From an uncultured Rubrobacteraceae bacterium (GTDB lineage: Bacteria > Actinomycetota > Rubrobacteria > Rubrobacterales > Rubrobacteraceae), in assembly GCA_902806055.1 (NCBI GenBank), contig CADCVD010000087.1, forward strand, positions 1 to 33,155: 33,155 nt of DNA, given 5' to 3'. This document shows positions 1 through 7,070 of the stretch, one piece after another; positions within the stretch are counted from its first letter, which is position 1, and the number at the start of each line of letters is the position of its first letter. A program made the translations under genes and the position numbers. Under the pieces are notes generated by a model that searched no databases, was not told where the DNA came from, and saw nothing but the letters and a program-made list of their open reading frames with translations.

Positions 1-2
1 TC

Positions 3-41
3 ATCTACCGGCTGGAGCGGACCGGTCACATCAAGCGGTGA
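3..41 (+). CDS. 3' end of an unidentified protein (partial)
   Basis: An open frame enters from the left edge and ends at a TGA at 39-41; the visible C-terminus is IYRLERTGHIKR. Twelve codons are too few to name a family. The frame choice rests on codon flavour (GC-rich third positions) and on the hairpin that follows at 66-81. It could equally be non-coding. Confidence 0.3.
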   Translation: MYRLERTGHIKR

Positions 42-263
42 CCGGCCCCTGGGATCGCAGGAGTTCGGTGGCTTAGCACCGGCCTTCTGTTTAGAGGAGG
101 CCCGGCACTATCTCCTCCCCGTGGCCGCTGAGTTGTTAGAGGCGAGAGTAGCTTTTGGACGAGAGGCGGTCGGCAAGTATCTGGAGACCGTAATCGAGGT
201 CTTCATCCGGCATGAGCAGGCTAAGGCATGCAGAACTCGTAAGGAATTGCCTCTAGAGACCTC
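42..263. other. Intergenic region with a weak hairpin; no convincing gene
   Basis: About 220 bases lie between the partial left gene and the 3' end of the LysR gene. A short hairpin at 66-81 (CGGTG, loop GCTTAG, CACCG) followed by a pyrimidine-rich stretch could be a weak terminator for the left gene. A GTG-started frame from 121 has a helical-looking first 50 residues but then runs antisense through the LysR gene and has no ribosome binding site. It may be a remnant or chance. Confidence 0.3.
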
Positions 264-1223
264 CTACGTAAACAAGTCTATAAGCTGGAGGTTCTCAAAC
301 TCGGCAGCCAGGGTGGGGGAGAGCTGGGCCCGGTTGCGGGTGTCGCCCATGCTCCCTGCGACCTCCAGGAACGCCCTAACGGTACCGGTGAGGGGCGTAT
401 CCCGGCGGCGGAGGGCTACTATCGGGCGCTGCACCTCGGGGCTGTCCTCCACCTCTATAAGGGAGAGATGTCCCGCTGCTACACTCCTCACCACCGCCGT
501 GCGGGGGAGGAAGGCTACCCCGAGGCGGTGTTCGACCATCCTCTTCGCGGCTTCAATGTTGTCCAACTCTATGGCGCTGTACTCCCGGATGCCGGCGCTC
601 CGGAAGAGGGACTGTGTAAGCTCATAGTAGCTGGAGGCGTGGTCGAAGAGGATCAGATGCTCCTGGGCGACCTCGGAGATCTCCGCCGACCCCTTCTCCG
701 TGAACCGGTGCTGTGGATCTACGACCAGCACCAGCTCATCTTCGTACAGCGGCATGCTCTCTACCTCCGGGTGGTCCATCGCCCGCGCGAGCCCGAGCTG
801 TACGTCCTCCTTTAACACCATCCCCAATATGTCCTCGGAATGTCCCGTACGGACCGAGACCGAGACCCCAGGATGCGCCGCCGTGAACCTCTCCAGAATA
901 GCCGGTAGTGCATACGTACTCACCCCCGGCGACGTTCCCAACGACAAACGACCTCCAGAGGCCCCCCTAAGCTCCCTGAGACGCTGCCTCCCCTCCTCAA
1001 CGCTCCCCAGGCAACGCTCCGCGTAAGGCAAAAACTCTTTGCCAGCCTCCGCAAGACGCATTCCCCGGCTGGTCCGGACAAAGAGCTGATCCTCAAGCTC
1101 CTCCTCTAGAGCCTTGATCCGCGCCGTCAAAGTCGGCTGCGTTAGATACATCTCTTCCGCCGCCCGACTTACGTTCCCCAACCGCGCCACCGCCAGGAAA
1201 CACTCCATCTGTCGCAGAAGCAT
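264..1223 (-). CDS. LysR-family transcriptional regulator
   Basis: A 319-residue protein with the LysR plan. The N-terminal winged helix-turn-helix (residues about 1-60) contains the typical recognition region LTQPTLTARIKALEEELEDQ and the wing-region FVRTSRGMRLAEAG. A periplasmic-binding-protein-like effector domain follows (about 90-295; GRLSLGTSPGVSTYALPAIL is its first strand and helix). The start was placed at 1223, not the longer 1265 form, because GGAGG lies 6 bases upstream. It is transcribed away from the small Cys-rich ORF and aceB. LysR proteins usually control the divergent neighbour and themselves, so control of the glyoxylate genes is a reasonable inference. The effector is unknown. 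Confidence 0.93.
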   Translation of the reverse strand: MLLRQMECFLAVARLGNVSRAAEEMYLTQPTLTARIKALEEELEDQLFVRTSRGMRLAEAGKEFLPYAERCLGSVEEGRQRLRELRGASGGRLSLGTSPGVSTYALPAILERFTAAHPGVSVSVRTGHSEDILGMVLKEDVQLGLARAMDHPEVESMPLYEDELVLVVDPQHRFTEKGSAEISEVAQEHLILFDHASSYYELTQSLFRSAGIREYSAIELDNIEAAKRMVEHRLGVAFLPRTAVVRSVAAGHLSLIEVEDSPEVQRPIVALRRRDTPLTGTVRAFLEVAGSMGDTRNRAQLSPTLAAEFENLQLIDLFT

Positions 1224-1237
1224 TGATATCCTCCGAT

Positions 1238-1252
1238 ATAGACAAATTTTAT
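1238..1252. promoter_or_regulatory. Possible LysR-type operator (T-N11-A box) upstream of the regulator gene
   Basis: ATA-N9-TAT at 1238-1252 contains the T-N11-A pattern (T1239, A1251) typical of LysR-family binding sites. It lies in the only AT-rich stretch of the divergent intergenic region, just upstream of the regulator's ribosome binding site. That position would suit autorepression. The motif is short and loosely defined, so chance occurrence is possible. Confidence 0.3.
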
Positions 1253-1342
1253 AACACTGATTCAAGCAAACAATTGGACTGATGGCAAGGGGCTTGTTAA
1301 CCTTCGTGCAACGTTGGAGTCGGTGAGCGTAAGGAGAAGCGG

Positions 1343-1555
1343 ATGGTACCGGTACAGTACAGGAACCCTGAGACGGATGAGATCTTGGATCGCAGGTACG
1401 AAGAGTCGGTTCCGAATATCGGGCAGAGGATCATGCTCGACGGCGTGTGGGAGTGCGAGGTGCTCTACAGATGGAAGTGCCACCCTAGCTGCTGCGTCGT
1501 CTACGTGCGGCCGGTTCGAGAGATAGCTCGTGAGAAGGAGACCGCTGCCGCCTAG
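1343..1555 (+). CDS. Small Cys/Trp-containing hypothetical protein
   Basis: A 70-residue protein of unrecognised family. An ATG at 1343 is preceded by AAGGAG about 6-7 bases upstream, good support for translation. The middle is hydrophobic and Cys-rich (WECEVLYRWKCHPSCCVVYV): four cysteines in a short stretch, three in a CxxxCC cluster. The ends are charged (REIAREKETAAA at the C-terminus). There is no signal peptide or clear membrane helix. The cysteines could bind metal or form disulfides, but the sequence does not decide. It sits between the divergent LysR gene and aceB, 83 bases before aceB, so it may share aceB's transcript. An overlapping frame from 1314 is rejected for lack of a ribosome binding site. 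Confidence 0.55.
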   Translation: MVPVQYRNPETDEILDRRYEESVPNIGQRIMLDGVWECEVLYRWKCHPSCCVVYVRPVREIAREKETAAA

Positions 1556-1638
1556 AGCTCTCCGGCGGGTCCATCCGCGACTTGCTAAAGTGGCCATGCT
1601 TTTGAGTCGTGGTAGCTAGAGAGAGGTAGCGCGAGTAG

Positions 1639-3240
1639 ATGGGTAAGACACAGCAGGGGTACGGAGAGGGAGTCGAACTCACGGCCTCGGTCCCGGATGA
1701 GTTCACGGAGATAATGACGCCCGAAGCGGTCGCCTTCGTAGCGAAGCTCTCGCGGGAGTTCAGCGGGCGCGTACAAGAGATCCTTCAGAGGCGAGCCGAG
1801 CGTCAGGAGCGTATAGACGCTGGCGAGATGCCCGACTTCCTGCCAGAGACGAAGGAGATTCGTGAGGGCGACTGGAAGATAGCCCCTATCCCTGACGACC
1901 TGCAGGATAGGCGCGTCGAGCTTACGGGGCCTCCCGACCGGAAGATGACTATAAACGCGCTCAACTCGGGGGCAGCTACCTGGATGGCGGACCTGGAGGA
2001 CGCCAACTGCCCAACGTGGCACAACATGCTGGAGAGCCAGCTAAACCTGCGCGACGCCGTGAACCGGACCATCACCTACGAGGACCCCAACTCCGGCAAG
2101 GTCTACGAGCTGAACGAGGACGTGGCAGTCCTGATCGCGCGCCCGCGCGGATGGCACCTCTTCGAGAAGCACATGCTCGTGGACGGCAAGCAGGTTCCGG
2201 CGGGCGTCTTCGACTTCGGCCTGTACTTCTTCCACAACGTGCAGAACCTTGTGGATCAAAACTCCGGCCCGTACTTCTACCTGCCTAAGATGGAGAGCCA
2301 CCTGGAGGCTCGGCTGTGGAACGACGTCTTCGTCATGGCGCAGGACGAGCTCGGGGTGCCGCAGGGGACCATCAAGGCGACTGTGCTTATAGAGACGATC
2401 CTGGCGACGTTCGAGATGCACGAGATCCTCTATGAGCTGCGCGAGCACTCGGCGGGCCTCAACTGCGGACGTTGGGACTACATCTTCAGCTATATCAAGA
2501 AATTCCGGAACAAAGACCTTCTCCTCCCCGACCGGGCACAGGTCACGATGACCGTACCGTTCATGCGGGCGTACTCGCTGCTCGCGATCAAGACCTGCCA
2601 CCAGCACGGGGCGCACGCCATCGGCGGGATGGCCGCCCAGATCCCGAGCAAGGACCCGGAGGAGAACGAGGCAGCCTATAACAAGGTCCGGGCCGACAAG
2701 GAGCGCGAGGCGAACGACGGTCACGACGGTACCTGGGTGGCCCACCCGGGGATGGTGCCGCTCGCCCGGGAGGTCTTCGACGCGGTGATGCCGCAAGCAA
2801 ACCAGATCGACAAGCAGCGCGACGACGTGAACCCAACCGCGGCCGACCTTTTGGAGAAGCCGGAGGGGGACATTACCGAGGCCGGCTTCAGGAGCAACGT
2901 CAACGTCGGCGTGCAGTACCTCGCCGCGTGGCTCGCGGGACGCGGGGCTGTGCCGATCTTCGGGCTCATGGAGGATACAGCGACGGCGGAGATCTCACGC
3001 TCCCAGGTGTGGCAGTGGATCCACAACGACCAGGGCGTACTCGAAGACGGCACCGAGGTGACGGTCGAGCTGTTCCGCCAGGTACTCTCCGAGGAGTTGG
3101 AGAACATCAAAGAGCTGGTCGGCGAGGAACGCTACGAGAGGGACGAGTTCGGCAAGGCCGCCGAGCTATTCGACCGCATCTCCACCGACGACGACTTCGT
3201 CGAGTTCCTGACCCTCCCCGGCTACGAGTACCTGGACTAG
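1639..3240 (+). CDS. aceB: Malate synthase A (glyoxylate shunt)
   Basis: Condenses glyoxylate with acetyl-CoA to give malate and CoA, the second step of the glyoxylate bypass; cytosolic. The 533-residue length fits the malate synthase A class (isoform G is about 720). Key residues align with the E. coli enzyme: the active-site arginine in ARPRGWHL (about 167-174), magnesium ligands E252 (VLIETILA) and D280 (CGRWDYIFS), and catalytic base D446 in [28 protein letters not shown] (about 321-336) is also typical. The C-terminus LPGYEYLD lacks a targeting signal. The ATG at 1639 has only a distant purine-rich site (AGAGAGG, 12 bases away), so initiation may be weak or regulated. aceA follows 228 bases downstream, and a LysR gene and small ORF lie upstream. 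Confidence 0.97.
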   Translation: MGKTQQGYGEGVELTASVPDEFTEIMTPEAVAFVAKLSREFSGRVQEILQRRAERQERIDAGEMPDFLPETKEIREGDWKIAPIPDDLQDRRVELTGPPDRKMTINALNSGAATWMADLEDANCPTWHNMLESQLNLRDAVNRTITYEDPNSGKVYELNEDVAVLIARPRGWHLFEKHMLVDGKQVPAGVFDFGLYFFHNVQNLVDQNSGPYFYLPKMESHLEARLWNDVFVMAQDELGVPQGTIKATVLIETILATFEMHEILYELREHSAGLNCGRWDYIFSYIKKFRNKDLLLPDRAQVTMTVPFMRAYSLLAIKTCHQHGAHAIGGMAAQIPSKDPEENEAAYNKVRADKEREANDGHDGTWVAHPGMVPLAREVFDAVMPQANQIDKQRDDVNPTAADLLEKPEGDITEAGFRSNVNVGVQYLAAWLAGRGAVPIFGLMEDTATAEISRSQVWQWIHNDQGVLEDGTEVTVELFRQVLSEELENIKELVGEERYERDEFGKAAELFDRISTDDDFVEFLTLPGYEYLD

Positions 3241-3358
3241 AAAGGGCAGCGATCCCGATCCTTCCCGCCAATCCTGCCGATCGCGGAACGGTCCGCCCAC
3301 CGCCCGCCCGCGGCCCTACGCTCCGAGCGTCGCCCACGACGGCGCAAGCGAGTAGGAT

Positions 3359-3387
3359 TTGACACGGCTCTAAAAGGCCTACACAAT
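3359..3387 (+). promoter_or_regulatory. Candidate aceA promoter (TTGACA-N17-CACAAT)
   Basis: A perfect -35 hexamer TTGACA at 3359-3364 is followed after 17 bases by CACAAT at 3382-3387, which matches 4 of 6 positions of the -10 consensus. The predicted start is near 3394, leaving a leader of about 75 bases before aceA. This implies aceA can be transcribed independently of aceB. The rest of the 3241-3358 spacer shows only a GC-rich stretch with a 13-bp near-palindrome at 3318-3330 (ACGCTC, C, GAGCGT) and no U-tract terminator. Confidence 0.5.
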
Positions 3388-3390
3388 AGG

Positions 3391-3426
3391 TATATGCAAA
3401 CTACACGTACGTCTCTAATGCATATA
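3391..3426. promoter_or_regulatory. Nested palindrome overlapping the predicted aceA transcription start
   Basis: Outer arms TATATGCA (3391-3398) and TGCATATA (3419-3426) are perfect inverted repeats. An inner 8-bp palindrome ACGTACGT (3405-3412) shares exactly the same centre, between 3408 and 3409. The element begins a few bases after the -10 hexamer, where a bound repressor would block initiation. The regulator is unknown: the LysR protein upstream, or an IclR-, TetR- or MarR-type factor elsewhere, would fit. Confidence 0.5.
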
Positions 3427-3468
3427 GGTGAAGAGTAGAGATGCAGTCCTAAAGAAGGAGAAGGATTA

Positions 3469-4809
3469 ATGCTCAACGGCAATCAGGTTTCACAGATAGA
3501 GGAGTACTTTAACTCTCCTCGCTTCGAGGGGGTCGAGCGTCCGTTCAGCGCCGAGGACGTGGCGCGGCTGCGGGGCTCGGTCGTGATCGAGCAGACGCTC
3601 GCCCGAATGGGCGCGGAGCGGCTGTGGGAGCTTATGCATGAGCGTCCGTTCGTGAGGGCCTTGGGGGCGCTTACTGGCAACCAGGCCATGCAGCAGGTCA
3701 AGGCGGGGCTTGAGGCTATTTACCTCTCCGGTTGGCAGGTTGCAGGCGACGCTAACCTCGCCGGGCAAATGTACCCGGACCAGAGTCTCTACCCGGCTAA
3801 CTCGGTGCCGCACGTGGTCAAGAGGATCAACCAGACCCTGCAGCGGGCCGACCAGATCCACCATGTCGAGGGCAGGAACGGCACCAACTGGTTCGCCCCC
3901 ATAGTTGCCGACGCCGAGGCTGGCTTCGGCGGCGCTTTGAACGTCTTTGAGATCATGAAGGCGATGATCGAGGCGGGTGCCGCCGGCGTTCACTTCGAGG
4001 ACCAGCTCGCATCGGAGAAGAAGTGCGGGCATATGGGCGGCAAGGTTCTTCTACCGACCGCGCAGGCCGTAAGGAACCTCATCTCCGCCAGGCTCGCCGC
4101 CGATGTTATGGGCGTGCCGACCGTCCTCGTGGCGCGGACCGACGCCGATGGCGCAGACCTCATCACGAGCGATGTTGACCCCTCCGACGCAGAGTTCCTC
4201 ACCGGGGAGCGGACGATGGAGGGCTTCTACAGGACGCGTGCCGGCCTGGATCAGGCTATCGCCCGCGGGCTCGCCTATGCGCCGTATGCAGACGTGGTGT
4301 GGTGCGAGACCTCGACGCCGGACCTAGAGCAGGCCGAGAAGTTTGCGGCGGCCATTCACGAGAAGTTCCCGGGCAAGCTGCTCGCGTACAACTGCTCGCC
4401 GTCTTTCAACTGGAAGAAGAGGCTCTCCGACGAGGATATCGCCACCTTCCAGGAGAAGATCGGGGAGATGGGCTACAAGTTCCAGTTCGTGACGCTGGCC
4501 GGCTTCCACGCTCTGAACAACTCGATGTTCGAGCTGGCGCACGACTACAAGGATCGCGGCATGGCCGCCTACTCCGAGCTTCAGCAGCGCGAGTTCGCCA
4601 ACGAGGAGCACGGCTACACCGCGACCAAGCACCAGCGCGAGGTCGGCGCAGGCTACTTCGACGAGGTTGCTCAGGTCGTCGCGGGCGGGATGGCCTCCAC
4701 CACTGCGCTTACCGGTTCAACTGAGGAGGCACAGTTCGCGGACAACAACGATGCGGACGACGACCCGCGCACGGAGATCGTCGACGAGAAGGGCCCGCTC
4801 TTCAAGTAG
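3469..4809 (+). CDS. aceA: Isocitrate lyase (glyoxylate shunt)
   Basis: Cleaves isocitrate to succinate and glyoxylate, bypassing the decarboxylating steps of the TCA cycle; cytosolic, usually a tetramer. The 446-residue length is that of bacterial isocitrate lyases. Signature elements are SGWQVAGD (87-94), the metal/substrate segment [10 protein letters not shown] (about 146-155), the catalytic loop KKCGH (184-188, nucleophile C186) with MGGKVLLPT after it, and [10 protein letters not shown] (308-317). The C-terminal tail is acidic (about 420-446). AAGGAG lies 8 bases before the ATG at 3469. It has its own promoter and palindromic operator candidate, and a strong hairpin after the stop. With aceB it completes the bypass needed for growth on acetate or fatty acids, consistent with the beta-oxidation genes later in the window. 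Confidence 0.97.
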   Translation: MLNGNQVSQIEEYFNSPRFEGVERPFSAEDVARLRGSVVIEQTLARMGAERLWELMHERPFVRALGALTGNQAMQQVKAGLEAIYLSGWQVAGDANLAGQMYPDQSLYPANSVPHVVKRINQTLQRADQIHHVEGRNGTNWFAPIVADAEAGFGGALNVFEIMKAMIEAGAAGVHFEDQLASEKKCGHMGGKVLLPTAQAVRNLISARLAADVMGVPTVLVARTDADGADLITSDVDPSDAEFLTGERTMEGFYRTRAGLDQAIARGLAYAPYADVVWCETSTPDLEQAEKFAAAIHEKFPGKLLAYNCSPSFNWKKRLSDEDIATFQEKIGEMGYKFQFVTLAGFHALNNSMFELAHDYKDRGMAAYSELQQREFANEEHGYTATKHQREVGAGYFDEVAQVVAGGMASTTALTGSTEEAQFADNNDADDDPRTEIVDEKGPLFK

Positions 4810-4839
4810 CCTTTAGTCTCGGCGCTCAGCAATTAGTTT

Positions 4840-4869
4840 TTGGAGGGGCCGGAGATCCGGCCCCTCTAA
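4840..4869 (+). terminator. Strong hairpin after aceA, probable terminator without U-tract
   Basis: A perfect 10-bp stem GAGGGGCCGG (4843-4852), loop AGAT, CCGGCCCCTC (4857-4866), extended by one G-U and two A-T pairs, starts about 30 bases after the aceA stop. No run of T follows on the plus strand. High-GC actinobacteria commonly use such I-shaped hairpins as terminators; an mRNA-stabilising role is the alternative. Confidence 0.5.
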
Positions 4870-4877
4870 CTTCGTCC

Positions 4878-4897
4878 CGTATTAGACGTACAATACG
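4878..4897. promoter_or_regulatory. 20-bp palindrome with ACGT core downstream of aceA
   Basis: CGTATT (4878-4883) and AATACG (4892-4897) are perfect inverted repeats with a co-centred ACGT core (4886-4889). TACAAT at 4889-4894 resembles a -10 hexamer but has no good -35. Otherwise 4870-5092 holds no gene that I can support. The element may be an operator for the small gene and DCC gene downstream. Confidence 0.3.
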
Positions 4898-5092
4898 AGA
4901 ATGAACTTCACGGATAGACGCGAACGTCTCCTGCCGGACGGCGTTCCCAGGTATGTTTGAACGTACGACGACGGCGGCGTGTCCGCCGAACGTTATACAG
5001 CGGTGTTTACGGGATTGTTGTCGTTGAGGAGAGCCGGGGAGTATCCTTATCTATCAATGAGCAAAGAGCCGCTCGGCCCAGGGGGGAGCGTT

Positions 5093-5263
5093 ATGCGGCG
5101 CGGACAGCCGCCCTATGAGCGGATGGGACATGAGGTTCCCTTTGCGGACCTTCCCGAAGATTGCAAGCGGTTAGTCCTGAACATTTACCGGGGGCTGTGG
5201 GGAATGGAGGAGCGCGACGTTCCGCGTGCCACGCTCGCTGCAACAATGAGGTCGGAGACGTAG
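5093..5263 (+). CDS. Small hypothetical protein
   Basis: A 56-residue protein of no recognised family. The ATG at 5093 has GGGGGGAG 4 bases upstream. Alternative in-frame starts are an ATG at 5057 and a GTG at 4979, but 4979-5056 has AT-rich third positions and looks non-coding. The protein is soluble and charged, with the most protein-like part DLPEDCKRLVLNIYRGLWGM (about residues 19-38). It ends 23 bases before the DCC selenoprotein candidate and could be cotranscribed with it. Whether it is truly translated is uncertain. Confidence 0.4.
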   Translation: MRRGQPPYERMGHEVPFADLPEDCKRLVLNIYRGLWGMEERDVPRATLAATMRSET

Positions 5264-5286
5264 CGCGAGGCGTTTAGGAGGAGTGA

Positions 5287-5700
5287 TTGAGGCTTTTGCC
5301 TGAGGAGTTGGTCTTGATCTTCGACGGGGCGTGAGGATTCTGAACACGTTCGGTGCGCTGGGTCAGGGCGCTGGACCGCGACCGCCGCGTCACGGCGGTG
5401 CCTTATCAAAAGTCCGGCGTCCCTGCCTCGGCCGGTCTTAGCGTGGAGGATTGTAAGAAGGTCGCCTGGGCCATCGAGCCCGGAGAGATCTCCGGCAGGC
5501 CCCGCCGTCGCTGGCGGGGCGCGGGCGCGCTCAACGCCTCGCTCGCGGTCGCGCTTGGGGTTAGACTTCCGCTCTCTTTCTACGACCTCTCGGGGATAGG
5601 TTCTTTACAGGAACACGCCTACGATCTCGTCGCCGCCAACCGCGGTAGGCTCCCCGGCGACGAGCCCTACTGCGTTCAGCACCCGGAAGAGTGCCGTTGA
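5287..5700 (+). CDS. DCC-family (DUF393) thiol-disulfide oxidoreductase with TGA at both CxxC positions; candidate UGFU selenoprotein
   Basis: Read through two in-frame TGAs, 5287-5700 encodes a 137-residue protein matching the DCC (YuxK-like) family from end to end. It starts VLIFDGA-x-GF-x-TRSVRWVRALD, where family members have DGxCxxC. Later features also fit: VEDCKKVAWAIEPG, GAGALNASLAVALGVRLPL, HAYDLVAANRGRLPG and the C-terminal PYCVQHPEEC. Codons 16 (5332-5334) and 19 (5341-5343) are TGA, exactly the two redox cysteines. The other three cysteines (56, 129, 136) use TGT or TGC. The TTG start has AGGAGG (5276-5281) 5 bases upstream, so the region before the TGAs is under translation selection. 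A gene call that stops at TGA would start at GTG 5353 and lose the active site. Selenocysteine is the best explanation; a double-nonsense pseudogene is the alternative. The next gene overlaps by 4 bp. Confidence 0.8.
5351..5378 (+). promoter_or_regulatory. Candidate bacterial SECIS hairpin in the DCC gene
   Basis: The stem CGGT-GCGC (5351-5358) pairs with GCGC (5368-5371) and ACCG (5375-5378), with a 3-base bulge on the 3' side. The apical loop (5359-5367) contains GGUC at 5361-5364. That loop begins 17 bases after the second TGA and 26 after the first. In E. coli fdhF mRNA the SelB-binding loop also carries GGUC, at nearly the same distance (18 bases). Actinobacterial SelB specificity may differ, and the hairpin was found by eye in GC-rich DNA. 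Confidence 0.5.
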
Positions 5701-6797
5701 AGCAGCCGGAGAAGCGAATAACCGATCTCGATTCGCTCGTAGAAGAGTTGCCGCCGGAGGAAAGGGAGCTGGCGGGCCGTCTCTTCGAGATGGTCCCCGC
5801 GGTAGGCCGTATGGAGGTGCCGGACGGGATGCGCGGCTGGGTAGAGAAGACCTTCGGCTCTGTGGAGGCTGTACTGGAGCAGAGGATAATGCGTATTACC
5901 GACCGCATTACCCTCGAAGGTACCCTCTTCAACGAGCTACGCGCCTCGCGCCCCTTCGATGCCGGCGGGGGCTCCTTGAGCCTTAAAGAAGGCATCGAGA
6001 GTACAAAGGGCGACCCGTTCTGCCGGCCAGAGGAAGGGACGCCCGAAGACGTCTTCGGCCGCGTCCGCGGAAAACATTGCACGACGGCCTCGAACGTAGC
6101 GAAGTACGACGGCTTCCACGGTCTTATAGTCTTCGACGAGCACGATCCTCTCGCTTTTGATGTAGAGAAGGTAGTCGACTATGTCTCAGTAGCCCTCGAA
6201 TGGCTTCGCAAGGCTCAAGAGACCGACCCGGAGGCGAGGTACCCCTTCCTCATGTGGAACTGTCTCTGGCGGGCAGGGAGCTCCGTGGTGCACGGACACG
6301 CCCAGGTTACCGCCGCGCGCGGCGCCCACTACCCGAAGGTCGAGCGCCTTCGCCGGGCGGCCGTTGCCTACGCGGCCGAGTACGGCACGGACTACTTCTC
6401 CGATCTCTACAAGGTACATGAAGCTCTGGGGCTCGCTATCGAAACGTCTCCGGAGATTGCCCGGGCGCAGGTAAGCGGCTTCGTCAGCCTTACGCCCGCA
6501 AAGGAAAAGGAGATAGTACTCTTCGGCCCGAACCTCGGAGAACCCCTGCGCCGCTTGCTCGCCGACGTTCTGATGCGCTACACGAAACATGTAGGCGTCT
6601 CGTCCTTCAACGTCGCCTTCTACATGCCGCCCGCCCCGCCCAGCGAGGAGGACTGGTCCCGCTTTCCAACCGTGGTCCGATTGGTGGATAGAGGAGATCC
6701 CGGCAACCGCACCTCCGACATCGGCGCGATGGAGCTCTACGCGGTTCCGGTAGTCTCCTCGGACCCCTTCCAGGTCGCCCGCTTCCTGAGAGGATGA
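5697..6797 (+). CDS. GalT/HIT-superfamily nucleotidyltransferase-like protein
   Basis: A 366-residue soluble protein (368 from GTG 5691). I chose the TTG at 5697 because it overlaps the DCC stop as TTGA and has GGAAGA 6 bases upstream. Two blocks suggest the galactose-1-phosphate uridylyltransferase / Ap4A phosphorylase branch of the HIT fold. One is TASNVAKYDGFHGLIVFDEHDPL (about 129-151). The other is SSVVHGHAQV, giving H199-x-H201-x-Q203 in place of the GalT HPHGQ; in this branch the second His is nucleotidylated and Gln orients the phosphate. The GalT zinc ligands are not evident. The substrate is unknown: sugar-phosphate nucleotidyl transfer or dinucleotide phosphorolysis are the family options. 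The 4-bp overlap implies translation coupled to the redox protein upstream. Confidence 0.75.
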   Translation: MKQPEKRITDLDSLVEELPPEERELAGRLFEMVPAVGRMEVPDGMRGWVEKTFGSVEAVLEQRIMRITDRITLEGTLFNELRASRPFDAGGGSLSLKEGIESTKGDPFCRPEEGTPEDVFGRVRGKHCTTASNVAKYDGFHGLIVFDEHDPLAFDVEKVVDYVSVALEWLRKAQETDPEARYPFLMWNCLWRAGSSVVHGHAQVTAARGAHYPKVERLRRAAVAYAAEYGTDYFSDLYKVHEALGLAIETSPEIARAQVSGFVSLTPAKEKEIVLFGPNLGEPLRRLLADVLMRYTKHVGVSSFNVAFYMPPAPPSEEDWSRFPTVVRLVDRGDPGNRTSDIGAMELYAVPVVSSDPFQVARFLRG

Positions 6798-7070
6798 CGA
6801 AGAGGCTCGACTCTGACAAGGGAAACGGGGCACCAACTGATCTTTTCTGCAATCATCAGCGCACCGCCGCGGTCGATACCCGAGTTGTGCACCGAGCTCA
6901 CGACTTCGCCGGGACCGATGTTAGCCATTCTGCTCCCTCGATGGCGAGCCCAAAGGGAACAGGGGCGCTCCCTGCAATGCACCGCCCTCAAGCTTTGCGC
7001 TAACTACTATCCGCCGTATGTAGTCGAGCTCCGGCCCCGGAATGCTCCTTGGCCGACCTGGGGGAGAGCG

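Noticed and set aside
121-627. 168-residue plus-strand frame at the left edge
   Set aside because: Mostly antisense to the LysR gene; no ribosome binding site; only the first part looks protein-like.
5353-5700. GTG-started 115-residue version of the DCC protein as the true gene
   Set aside because: It lacks the DGxCxxC active site and has no ribosome binding site, whereas the upstream frame has AGGAGG, a TTG start and family-matching residues on both sides of the TGAs.
6737-6991. Minus-strand frame in the 6798-7070 spacer, containing MANIGPGEVVSSVHNSGIDRG
   Set aside because: There is a GGGAG before an internal ATG, but the frame runs antisense into the end of the GalT-like gene and its C-terminal half looks like shadow sequence. 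Another minus-strand frame directly after the MDR stop (PELDYIRRIVVSAKLEGGAL) has no start codon. Neither is called.
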